64,000 bases of DNA from Chlorobiota bacterium (GTDB taxonomy: Bacteria; Bacteroidota; Ignavibacteria; OLB7). Below, one piece after another: positions 44,316 through 51,669 of the stretch; position 1 is the first letter of the stretch, and every line of letters starts with the position of its first letter. Under the pieces are notes generated by a model. It was given only the letters and a program-made list of their open reading frames with translations. It had not been told where the DNA came from and made no database searches. The stretch lies in assembly GCA_016710285.1 (NCBI GenBank), contig JADJXR010000001.1:1922001-1986000 (forward strand). The letters run 5' to 3'. A program made the position numbers and the translations under genes.

Positions 44316-44808
44316 CGGCCCCGACCTCTGTCGGGGCCGAGGGAGGTTGAGTAGGAGCGGGCGGCTTCGCCCTGATTCCGTCGCGCCCCCCTGCTTCGCC
44401 GCAAGCGGCTACGCGTCCCCCCAATGCTGGGGGGAAAAGGGTTTCTACTATTGATCTTTTTCTCTCTGGACCTCACGCCACCACTGCCGGCTCCTCCCCC
44501 AGAATTGGGGGAGGCGGGGAGGGGGCTTGCTGCGGTGGCGGGTTAGTAGGTCTCACCGTTCCTCGTATCACCCCCACCCAACCCTCCCCCGCTGGGCAGG
44601 GGAGGGCTTTCGCGGCGAAGGCTTCGCCTTCTTCTTTCTCTTGCTCCCCTCTCCGTCAGTTGCTTTGGCGTTGCTCGGGAACGAAGTCACGGAGAGGGGT
44701 TGGGGGTGAGGTTGAGTAGGAACGGGCGGAGGATGGATAGCCGCCGAAGGCTAAAGACCTTTTACCAACCCCGACGGATGTCGGGGCGGCTACCCTGCTC
44801 GGGAAGGA

Positions 44809-44928
44809 AGTCACGGAGCGGCGGCTTCGCCGGTAGCGGCAGGTCTTTAGCCTGCCGAGTGAGGGTGGAGGTGAGTAGGGATCGGCAGAGGAGAGTTAGA
44901 CGCCGAAGGCTAAAGACCTTCGGCTACC
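44809..44928 (+). repeat. Tandem repeat unit 1 of 2
   Basis: Starts AGTCACGGAGCGGCGGCTTC and ends with CCGAAGG-CTAAAGA-CCTTCGG (44903-44923) plus CTACC. It also contains GGCAGG-TCTTTAG-CCTGCC (44838-44856). Unit 2 (44981-45100) differs at two positions by my reading. Confidence 0.88.
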
Positions 44929-44980
44929 TCCTTCTTGCTCCCCCCCTCTCCGTCAGTTGCTTTGGCGTTGTTCGAAGTCG

Positions 44981-45100
44981 AGTCACGGAGCGGCGGCTTC
45001 GCCGGTAGCGGCAGGTCTTTAGCCTGCCGAGTGAGGGTGGAGGTGAGTAGGGATCGGCAGAGGAAAGTTAGCCGCCGAAGGCTAAAGACCTTCGGCTACC
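44981..45100 (+). repeat. Tandem repeat unit 2 of 2
   Basis: Same 120-bp content as the unit at 44809, with GGCAGG-TCTTTAG-CCTGCC at 45010-45028 and CCGAAGG-CTAAAGA-CCTTCGG at 45075-45095. The 52-bp spacer before it repeats the CTCCGTCAGTTGCTTTGGCG segment seen at 44651. Confidence 0.88.
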
Positions 45101-45155
45101 CTATTTTTTAGCAACCCGACTTAGTCGGGGCGGCTATCAACCCCAACTCACCCGG

Positions 45156-47087
45156 CTACCGATACCCCTCGGCCTGCAGATGGAACAGCTCGGCATACAG
45201 CCCGTTGCGTTGAATCAATTCCGCGTGGGAGCCTTCTTCCATCAGCTCCCCTTTCTGCAACACGATGATCCGGTCGGCCATGCGGACGGTGGAGAAACGG
45301 TGCGAGATGATGATGGCCATTCGCCCAGCCACCAGCTCGGAGAACCGGAGGAACACCTCATACTCTGCGCGGGCATCAAGGGCGGCGGTTGGTTCGTCCA
45401 AAATCAAGGCTTGCGACTGGCGCATGTACGACCGCGCTAACGCCACCTTCTGCCACTCGCCGCCGGAAAGCTCCACTCCATCCTTGAACCGCCTTCCCAA
45501 CATCTGCCCGTAGCCTTCGGCAAAGCGCGGCAGCAAGGTGTCGGCCAGCGATTTGCGTGCGGCCTCGGGGATTGGATTCCCGTTTGCCGTTGCGCTTGCT
45601 GCCACCCCGGTTGCGTGCCCATTCCCTGCGGATGATTGCTGCGAGAAATAAGGTTTTGCCTGCTCAATCTCGCCAACGCCAATGTTCTCATCGAACCGGA
45701 AATCGTAGCGGACAAAATCTTGGAAGATGACGCTGATTGCGCGGCGAACCGAAGCAACGTCGTATTCCCGCAAGTCGCGTCCATCCAGCAGGATTCGCCC
45801 TTCGGTGGGGTCGTACAATCGCGCCAGCAGCTTGGTGATGGTGGTTTTCCCCGCTCCGTTTTCCCCAACCAACGCAATCCGTTCGCCTGGCTTCAGCGAG
45901 AAGTTGAGATGGCGCACCGCCCAACGTTCGCTGTCGGGATAGCGGAATCCTACGTCCTGGAAGGTGAACCCTTCGCGGATTGGCTGCGGGACCGGCGGGG
46001 CGTTGCTTGGCGCGGTGATGGTTGGCTTCACCTCGAAAAATTCGAACAGATCTTTCAGGTACATGCTCTGCTCCACAATGCCGCTGAACCCCATCAGCAG
46101 CCCGCCAATCAGGTCGCGGCTGCGCGCAAACGACGAGGCCAAAAACGTCAGCGTGCCGATGGTGATAAGGCCTTCGGCGGCCCTCACCAGAATCAGCACG
46201 TACGCGCCGTAGTAGCCAATCGTGCTGAACAGGGAAAGGAGCGAAGCCACCATTGCTTTGCGAATGGAGAGCCGTTTGTTCTGGTCGTAGAAGGTGTCGG
46301 CAAGCGTTCGGTAGCGTTCAATCAGCCAGGGGGCAATGCCGAAAATTTGGACCTCTTTCGCGGTCTCATCGCTTGCGCCAACGTAGCGGAGGTAGTCAAG
46401 CTGGCGGCGTTCCGGGGTCCAACGGTAGAGGAGTGAGTACTCCAACGAAGCGAAATGCGTTTCCCCAAGGAAACTGGGGACCACCGCCACCGCCAGCAAC
46501 AGCAGAAGCAGCGGGTTGTAGCTGACGATTGCCGCGCTAAGCGAAACCAGCGTGATGGCGTTTTGCCCCATGGAAAGAATCTGCCCAACAAGGCCGATGC
46601 GCCCAACGGTTTGGCGGCGTGCGCGCTCCATCCGGTCGTAGAATTCGGGGTCCTCGAAGTGATAAAGGTCCAGCGTGGCGGCGTGCTCCATCAGCCGAAT
46701 GCTGGTGTGGTTGCTGAACAAATCCCCCAAAAGGCTTTCCACCAGCGATGATGCCCTGGCAAGCCATTCCCCAACAACAACAATCCCAAGCTCCAACGCC
46801 ACCAGCTCCCACAGGTATGCCCAATCGGGGTTTGGCGACTTGGTCATCTGCAGGACGGCATCAATAATCAGCTTGCCAACCCAAAGCGTGGCAAGCGGAA
46901 CGAATGCGCGGACAACCCGCAGCAGCAGCATCGTGGTGGTGTAGCCACGGTGGGTTTGCCACACCATGCGGAGCAACGCCGGGACGTACCGAAGTGCGCG
47001 GCGGCGTTCGCGCCAGCCAGGTTTTTCTTTGGCTTGTTGCTGGTGTGCCGAAGGGGGAACGAAGGCGGGTCGGTTGGGTCGGATCAT
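45156..47087 (-). CDS. ABC exporter, fused membrane and ATPase domains
   Basis: A 643-residue half-transporter of the type IV exporter class (lipid/peptide/drug efflux). The N-terminal region has about six transmembrane helices (about 45-335, e.g. GYTTTMLLLRVVRAFVPLAT, FSTIGYYGAYVLILVRAAEG). The nucleotide-binding domain follows with Walker A ALVGENGAGKTTITKLL (about 400), Q-loop AISVIFQDFVRYDF, signature LSGGEWQKVALARSY, Walker B QALILDEPTAALD and switch His IIISHRFSTV. The ATG at 47087 is chosen because the frame upstream runs over the opposite-strand tRNA. Its stop (CGG-TAG) abuts the repeat cluster. Substrate unknown. Confidence 0.92.
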   Translation of the reverse strand: MIRPNRPAFVPPSAHQQQAKEKPGWRERRRALRYVPALLRMVWQTHRGYTTTMLLLRVVRAFVPLATLWVGKLIIDAVLQMTKSPNPDWAYLWELVALELGIVVVGEWLARASSLVESLLGDLFSNHTSIRLMEHAATLDLYHFEDPEFYDRMERARRQTVGRIGLVGQILSMGQNAITLVSLSAAIVSYNPLLLLLLAVAVVPSFLGETHFASLEYSLLYRWTPERRQLDYLRYVGASDETAKEVQIFGIAPWLIERYRTLADTFYDQNKRLSIRKAMVASLLSLFSTIGYYGAYVLILVRAAEGLITIGTLTFLASSFARSRDLIGGLLMGFSGIVEQSMYLKDLFEFFEVKPTITAPSNAPPVPQPIREGFTFQDVGFRYPDSERWAVRHLNFSLKPGERIALVGENGAGKTTITKLLARLYDPTEGRILLDGRDLREYDVASVRRAISVIFQDFVRYDFRFDENIGVGEIEQAKPYFSQQSSAGNGHATGVAASATANGNPIPEAARKSLADTLLPRFAEGYGQMLGRRFKDGVELSGGEWQKVALARSYMRQSQALILDEPTAALDARAEYEVFLRFSELVAGRMAIIISHRFSTVRMADRIIVLQKGELMEEGSHAELIQRNGLYAELFHLQAEGYR

Positions 47088-47230
47088 GGAGGTCAGGCAG
47101 TTATTGAACGCCCCCAATGACGGCCAACCGGGCGGTTGCGTGTTGCCGTGTGGCGGCGGCCAACACGCGTGCCGCAGCCTCAACTCCAAATTTTTGCACC
47201 TCGTCACGTTTCTACGTTGGTGCGGGCGTG

Positions 47231-47238
47231 TATATTTG
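47231..47238 (+). promoter_or_regulatory. Candidate -7 element upstream of tRNA-Gln
   Basis: TATATTTG matches the Bacteroidota TAnnTTTG consensus and lies 42 bases before the tRNA 5' end. A TTG (47217-47219) is too close to be an ideal -33 element. It may drive the tRNA and possibly prs. Confidence 0.45.
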
Positions 47239-47280
47239 CCGTTCCTTTTTGGGAAGCATGCCCCAAGCGGGTGTGTGTAT

Positions 47281-47352
<72 letters not shown>

Positions 47353-47457
47353 CTCTACTGCGTCATTGCAATCTGTTTGAACTTCTGCTTGTGGGGGAAT
47401 CTCCAGTGGCGACGGAGCGATTGATCTCCAACCGCATCAACGCGAACTAGTTCTTCA

Positions 47458-48390
47458 ATGCCCGGATTCAAAATCGTTAGCGGACGGTCCAACCCTGCGT
47501 TGGCGGCACGCATTGCCAAAGCCGCGGGAACATCGCTTGGTAAGGTTCAAATCCGCAATTTCTCCGACGGGGAAATTTGGGTGAAGTATGATGAGAATAT
47601 TCGGGGCGAAGACCTGTTCATCGTGCAGCCCACCCAGCCGCCTTCCGATAATCTGATGGAATTGCTGATGCTGATTGACGCTGCAAAGCGGGCATCGGCA
47701 AAGCGCATCACGGCGGTGATCCCGTACTTCGGCTACGCCCGGCAGGACCGCAAGGACCAGCCACGGGTGGCGATTACCGCAAAATTGATCGCCAACCTTA
47801 TCAGCGAAGCCGGTGCGGATCGCGTGATAACAATGGACTTGCACGCCCCGCAGATCCAAGGGTTCTTTGACCTTCTGTTGGACCACTTGTACGCCGCGCC
47901 AATTTTTGCGCGGCATTTCCGCAAGCTGGAACTTCCCGACCTTGTGGTTGCCTCGCCCGATGTTGGCGGGCTGAAACTTGCGCGGGCCTACGCCAAACGG
48001 CTTCACGCCGGATTGGTGTTTATTGACAAACGCCGCCCCCGCCCAAACATTGCCGAAGTGATGAACGTGGTGGGCGAGGTGGAAGGGAAAAACATCCTGA
48101 TTCTGGATGACATGATTGACACCGGCGGGACCTTCACCAACGCCGTCCACGCGCTGAAAAAGTTCGGCGCAAAGAAAATTTATGGGGCATGCACCCACCC
48201 GGTGCTAAGCGGAAAAGCCTACGAGCTGATAGAAGCCGCACCATTGGAACAATTGATCGTTACCGACACGCTGCCGATACGGCAGGGGTCCTCAAAAATC
48301 GTCGTGAAGTCCGCTGCCAAGCTCTTTGCCGAAGCAATTATCCGGACCCACGAAAATCAATCCATCTCCAAGCTATTTGACATTGATTAG
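47458..48390 (+). CDS. prs: Ribose-phosphate pyrophosphokinase
   Basis: Makes PRPP from ribose-5-phosphate and ATP, the precursor of nucleotides, His and Trp. 310 residues (usual length) with FSDGEIWVKYDENIRGEDLF, the ATP-binding YFGYARQDRKD, the metal/ATP-site VITMDLHAPQIQGFF and the PRPP-binding loop LILDDMIDTGGTFTNAV. It begins the prs-ctc-pth order found in many bacteria. Confidence 0.97.
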   Translation: MPGFKIVSGRSNPALAARIAKAAGTSLGKVQIRNFSDGEIWVKYDENIRGEDLFIVQPTQPPSDNLMELLMLIDAAKRASAKRITAVIPYFGYARQDRKDQPRVAITAKLIANLISEAGADRVITMDLHAPQIQGFFDLLLDHLYAAPIFARHFRKLELPDLVVASPDVGGLKLARAYAKRLHAGLVFIDKRRPRPNIAEVMNVVGEVEGKNILILDDMIDTGGTFTNAVHALKKFGAKKIYGACTHPVLSGKAYELIEAAPLEQLIVTDTLPIRQGSSKIVVKSAAKLFAEAIIRTHENQSISKLFDID

Positions 48391-48482
48391 AACAGGGGGA
48401 ACGCACCAGCGATCCGTTGGTGGGAACACGATCCTTCTGTTCGTTCAGTAATCACGTACTTGACCAATCAAGGAACCGAAGC

Positions 48483-49094
48483 ATGAACGAAATTCTTCTG
48501 CAAGCCCAGCGCCGCACGCCGGGCCGAAGCGAAGCACGCGCAATGCGCCGTAAAAGCATTGTCCCGGGCATTTTTTACTTCCATGGCGAAGAACCAATCG
48601 CCGTTGCCGCGCACGAGCTTGCGCTGCGCCCACTGATCCGCACCAGCGAATCGCACCTTGTACGGATGCGCCTTGACGACGGCGTTGAGAAAACCTGCAT
48701 CCTGAAAGACATCTCCTTCGATCCCATCACCGACCGTCCGGTCCACTTCGATCTTCAGGGCGTTTCCGCCGACGAAGCAATCATCGTTGAAGTTCCCGTT
48801 AACATCGTTGGCCAGTCTATCGGCCAGCGCGACGGCGGCATTGTGGAGTTCCTGCTTCACAAGGTCGAGGTCAAGTGCTTGCCGCAGGATTTGCCGGATC
48901 ACATCAACGTTGACATCACCAACCTTGGCATTGGCGAATCTATCCACGTTAGCGACATGACGTTGGAAAAAGGGACCTTTGTCACCGGCGGCGATGTTGC
49001 GGTGGTGGCAATTGCCGCGCCACGCACCGAAACCGAAGCCAGTGCGGGACCAGCCGAGCCGGAAGTGATCACCAAGGGAAAAGAGAAAGCATAA
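48483..49094 (+). CDS. rplY: 50S ribosomal protein bL25, CTC form
   Basis: 5S rRNA-binding protein of the long CTC (general stress protein) type. 203 residues: L25 domain (about 1-90: ILLQAQRRTPGRSEARAMRR, VPGIFYFHGEEP, RPVHFDLQGVSADEAIIVEV) and the C-terminal TL5 beta domain (VNIVGQSIGQRDGGIVEFLL, HKVEVKCLPQDLPDHINVDI) ending in a charged tail. The ATG at 48483 gives the family start; the frame upstream to 48417 is not conserved. Sits between prs and pth as usual. Confidence 0.95.
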   Translation: MNEILLQAQRRTPGRSEARAMRRKSIVPGIFYFHGEEPIAVAAHELALRPLIRTSESHLVRMRLDDGVEKTCILKDISFDPITDRPVHFDLQGVSADEAIIVEVPVNIVGQSIGQRDGGIVEFLLHKVEVKCLPQDLPDHINVDITNLGIGESIHVSDMTLEKGTFVTGGDVAVVAIAAPRTETEASAGPAEPEVITKGKEKA

Positions 49095-49157
49095 TTCAGG
49101 CTTCGCGCCCTTCGTGGGCGTGGCGATTGAACACTCAAACTCTTTTCCCCCCGCGCG

Positions 49158-49757
49158 ATGCCTACGCCGCAAGCCCCAACCCGCATTCTGCTTGGACTTG
49201 GCAACCCCGGCAGCCGATACGCGGCCACGCGCCACAACATCGGATGGATGGCACTGGAGGCAGTGGCCGAGCGGATGAAGTTGGAATGGAAGCCCGGGCG
49301 CGGCGATTACTGGGAAGCCGTTGGCGATTGGCGCGGCCAGCGTTGCCTGCTGGCAAAGCCAACAACGTACATGAACAATAGCGGGCAAGCCGCAGCCCAA
49401 CTGCTGGAACGCTACAACCTTCTCCCAGCCGATATGCTGGTGATTGTTGATGAATTCCAATTCGCAGTCGGGAAAATTCAGATAAAGCCGTCGGGGTCGT
49501 CGGGGGGGCACAACGGGTTGGAATCGCTGATCTATCAGTTAGGAACGCGTGACTTCCCGCGGTTGCGGTGCGGTATCGGAAGGGAATTCGGGCCGGGGCA
49601 AATGGCCGATTACGTCCTTTCTCCCTTCCCCCCCGAGCAGCAAGAAGCGGTGCAGCAAATGATCCTTCAGGCCCGCGACGCAATGCTGGACTGGGCTGCC
49701 GAAGGAACCCAGCGGGCAATGGTGCTGCACAACAATCGAGGGACGGTGGCCGGGTAG
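49158..49757 (+). CDS. pth: Peptidyl-tRNA hydrolase
   Basis: Releases tRNA from peptidyl-tRNA that dropped off the ribosome. 199 residues: LLGLGNPGSRYAATRHNIGW with the catalytic His (about 24 in RHN), KPTTYMNNSGQA, and the GHNG substrate loop SGGHNGLESLIYQLG. The usual DDLDLPFG stretch reads DEFQFAVGKIQIKP, still with the catalytic-type Asp (VIVDEF). N-terminal ATG at 49158. Confidence 0.96.
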   Translation: MPTPQAPTRILLGLGNPGSRYAATRHNIGWMALEAVAERMKLEWKPGRGDYWEAVGDWRGQRCLLAKPTTYMNNSGQAAAQLLERYNLLPADMLVIVDEFQFAVGKIQIKPSGSSGGHNGLESLIYQLGTRDFPRLRCGIGREFGPGQMADYVLSPFPPEQQEAVQQMILQARDAMLDWAAEGTQRAMVLHNNRGTVAG

Positions 49758-49816
49758 CAATCAACAGAGAGTTTGCCAGCCTGCGATTCTCCGCCCCCTT
49801 TTGCTCTCTCTCTCCT

Positions 49817-49839
49817 GCCCGGCAGCAATTCTGCCGGGC
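49817..49839 (+). promoter_or_regulatory. Leader hairpin upstream of rpsF
   Basis: GCCCGGCAG (49817-49825) / CTGCCGGGC (49831-49839), 9-bp perfect stem with a CAATT loop, 46 bases before the rpsF start. It has no T-run, so it may be a pth-end processing stem, or part of an autoregulatory leader of the S6:S18 kind; I cannot match the published S6:S18 consensus with confidence. Confidence 0.4.
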
Positions 49840-49885
49840 TAGCGTACACAAAAAACAAGCGAAACGTTAACCATAGGAGTATCAG

Positions 49886-50296
49886 GTGAACAACAACCAT
49901 TATGAAATCACGGTGATCTACAACGGAATGTTGGAAGATGACCAGGTGAAGCCGTACGTGGACCAAACCGTGGAGATGATTAGCCGCCACGGTGGAACCA
50001 TCAAAAACACCGACGTTTGGGGCCGCCGCCGTTTGGCTTACCCAATTGACAAGAAGAACAACGGCTACTATATCCAATTTGCCGTCGAGGCACCGGGGGA
50101 GATGGTGCACCATTTGGAGCGGTTCTTCCACATTGAGGAGAACGTGATGCGCCATTTGATTCTGCAATTCAGCCAGCGCGACTTGCAGCGGCGCGAGGAA
50201 GCCAAGGAGAAACACGCCGCAGCCGCCGCTGCCGAAGCCGCCGCACGCGCCGCCGAGGAAGCCGCCGCAGCTGGCGATGTTGATGACGAAGACTAA
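49886..50296 (+). CDS. rpsF: 30S ribosomal protein bS6
   Basis: Small-subunit protein that forms a heterodimer with S18. 136 residues: HYEITVIYNGMLEDDQVKPY, WGRRRLAYPIDKKNNGYYIQ (conserved block) and FHIEENVMRHLIL, followed by a ~40-residue Ala/Glu-rich tail (HAAAAAAEAAARAAEEAAAA) that is longer than in E. coli. The start is GTG at 49886, supported by TAGGAGT ten bases upstream. Leads the rpsF-ssb-rplI cluster. Confidence 0.96.
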   Translation: MNNNHYEITVIYNGMLEDDQVKPYVDQTVEMISRHGGTIKNTDVWGRRRLAYPIDKKNNGYYIQFAVEAPGEMVHHLERFFHIEENVMRHLILQFSQRDLQRREEAKEKHAAAAAAEAAARAAEEAAAAGDVDDED

Positions 50297-50340
50297 AAAA
50301 AGCATCGGGAAAACAACGAAGCGGCTGGCGGTAAACTTCC

Positions 50341-50348
50341 TATCTTTG
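50341..50348 (+). promoter_or_regulatory. Candidate -7 element between rpsF and ssb
   Basis: TATCTTTG matches the Bacteroidota TAnnTTTG consensus. It lies in the 214-bp rpsF-ssb spacer, 163 bases before the ssb ATG, and would leave a long 5' leader. No clear -33 TTTG at proper spacing. Confidence 0.4.
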
Positions 50349-50510
50349 CCCCACTGCTTGTTGATCCTTCCGGGCGTTGCCACGATTGCCACCGACCCAT
50401 AGACCGCGCCATGGGTTCTTGTACGCCAAAGCAGTACAGCCACGCTAGAGCGGTTGTTCAGTCCTGAATTGATGCACGAATCTTTGAAGAGCAAGGAGAG
50501 ACCACGCTGT

Positions 50511-50987
50511 ATGGCCGACATGAGAATGCCAGAATTGAACTCGGTGCTGATTGCGGGCAACCTCACCAAGGACCCGGTGATTCGTCACACGCGCAACGGC
50601 ACTCCGGTGGCAAATTTTTCGATAGCCAGCAACCGCAAATTCCGCAGCGGCGATAACCAGTGGCAGGAAGATGTCTGCTACGTTGGCATTGTTGCATGGA
50701 ACCGGCTGGCCGAAAGCTGCGCCGATAAACTCCGCAAAGGAAGCGCGGTGCTGGTGGAAGGGGAGCTGCAAAGCCGCACCTGGACCAGCGAAGAAGGGAA
50801 CACACGCTCAACCGTCGAGATCAAAGCGCGGCGTATCCAATTCCTGAACAAACGCCGCCTAAGCGATGTTGGCGACGGAAGCGAGTACGACGACAGCGAA
50901 GAAGAATTCAGCGTCTTCGAAGCCGATTACGACGAGCAGTTTACGCCCCGCAGCAACCTTAACGGCTCCCCCGAACGGGAACCATAA
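50511..50987 (+). CDS. ssb: Single-stranded DNA-binding protein
   Basis: Binds ssDNA during replication, repair and recombination. 158 residues: OB fold (about 8-112) with LNSVLIAGNLTKDPVIRHT, GTPVANFSIASNRKF, DVCYVGIVAWNRLAESCADK, and KGSAVLVEGELQSRTWTSEE, then an acidic tail (EYDDSEEEFSVFEADYDEQF). The extreme C-terminus (SPEREP) lacks the DIPF-like acidic-hydrophobic tip used by E. coli SSB to recruit partners. AAGGAGAG about 11-18 bases upstream supports the ATG at 50511. Confidence 0.94.
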   Translation: MADMRMPELNSVLIAGNLTKDPVIRHTRNGTPVANFSIASNRKFRSGDNQWQEDVCYVGIVAWNRLAESCADKLRKGSAVLVEGELQSRTWTSEEGNTRSTVEIKARRIQFLNKRRLSDVGDGSEYDDSEEEFSVFEADYDEQFTPRSNLNGSPEREP

Positions 50988-51002
50988 CAACGATACCGTG
51001 GC

Positions 51003-51058
51003 AAGGAAGATCCCTGGCGAGAATGCTCGCCCCGCCGATTCCCGGCGGAACCTTCCTT
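51003..51058 (+). ncRNA. Candidate three-way-junction RNA element upstream of rplI
   Basis: The ssb-rplI spacer can fold into an outer stem AAGGAAG (51003-51009) / CTTCCTT (51052-51058) enclosing two perfect 6-bp hairpins: GGCGAG-AATG-CTCGCC (51016-51031) and CCGCCG-ATTCC-CGGCGG (51032-51048), separated by zero bases. Such a compact junction in a 118-bp spacer, 47 bases before the L9 start codon and in the place where rpsR is normally found, suggests a translational control element or a ribosomal protein-binding leader. Covariation has not been tested. Confidence 0.5.
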
Positions 51059-51104
51059 CCACACCGTTACCAAGCAACTATCAACTACGCAGTGCAAGAG
51101 AGAT

Positions 51105-51563
51105 ATGAAAGTTATACTTCGTCAGAACTATGAAAATCTGGGAACCATCGGGGAATTGGTGGAAGTGAAAGACGGCTTTGCCCGCAACTTCCTGATCCCA
51201 CGCCAGATTGCCTACCGCGCCACGCCAGGCGCGATGCGTGCCATCGAGTCGGAGAAGAAACGCTACGACGCACAGCAAGCCAAACTGGAAGCCGAAGCAC
51301 GCACCCAAGCCGAACGCTTGGAGTCGGTCTCCATCACCATCCCAATGCGCGTTGGGGAAGGGGATCGCTTGTTCGGCTCCGTTACCGCAATCATGATTGC
51401 CGATGAACTTGGCCGCCAGGGCCACACCGTGGACCGCCGCGCTATCCAGCTGGAAGAGCCAATCAAACAGCTTGGAATGTTCGACGTTCCGGTGAAAATG
51501 CACACCAACGTCACCGCCACCTTGAAGGTGTTTGTGGTGGATAAGGATGCAGAAGTTCAGTAA
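51105..51563 (+). CDS. rplI: 50S ribosomal protein bL9
   Basis: Large-subunit protein with two globular domains joined by a long helix. 152 residues: MKVILRQNYENLGTIGELVE with VKDGFARNFLIPRQIA in the N-domain, a helical linker (YDAQQAKLEAEARTQAERLE), and the C-domain (MRVGEGDRLFGSVTAIMIAD, LGMFDVPVKMHTNV). Full length. It follows ssb, but rpsR, usually between the two, is absent here. Confidence 0.97.
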   Translation: MKVILRQNYENLGTIGELVEVKDGFARNFLIPRQIAYRATPGAMRAIESEKKRYDAQQAKLEAEARTQAERLESVSITIPMRVGEGDRLFGSVTAIMIADELGRQGHTVDRRAIQLEEPIKQLGMFDVPVKMHTNVTATLKVFVVDKDAEVQ

Positions 51564-51595
51564 GCCATAGTGTGCCGATTCGGCACCGATGTTTT

Positions 51596-51643
51596 GCCGC
51601 CCTGAGCAGAGATTTCCCCCTCTGTTCAGGGCGGCTTTTTTTT
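51596..51643 (+). terminator. Intrinsic terminator after rplI
   Basis: GCCGCCCTGA (51596-51605) pairs with TCAGGGCGGC (51626-51635), with an inner CAGAG/CTCTG stem, followed by eight T (51636-51643). It ends the prs-to-rplI stretch and faces the convergent cyclase gene. Confidence 0.93.
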
Positions 51644-51669
51644 CCTTCCTTCTTCCGCCACCGATCGTT

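Larger units (their letters stand above)
44313..45140. repeat. Dispersed repeat cluster C (~830 bp of modular hairpins)
   Basis: The whole interval between the BNR gene and the ABC exporter gene is repeat. In order: GGCCCCGAC-CTCT-GTCGGGGCC (44317-44338); right direct repeat (44383-44543); CCCTCCCC/GGGGAGGG hairpin (44582-44606); CCCCTCTCCGT/ACGGAGAGGGG hairpin with a 32-nt loop (44646-44699); AAGG-CTAAAGA-CCTT (44747-44761); CCCCGAC-GGAT-GTCGGGG (44769-44786); two 120-bp tandem units 172 bp apart (44809-44928, 44981-45100); CCCGAC-TTA-GTCGGG (45115-45129). No gene is supported in it. Confidence 0.9.

Noticed and set aside
44809..45100. Tandem repeats as a CRISPR array
   Set aside because: Only two 120-bp units with a single 52-bp spacer that itself repeats a neighbouring segment; no short regular repeat-spacer pattern and no cas genes.
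47088..47280. N-terminal extension of the ABC exporter to 47294
   Set aside because: It would overlap the tRNA-Gln on the other strand and the residues are not like a transporter N-terminus; the ATG at 47087 fits better.
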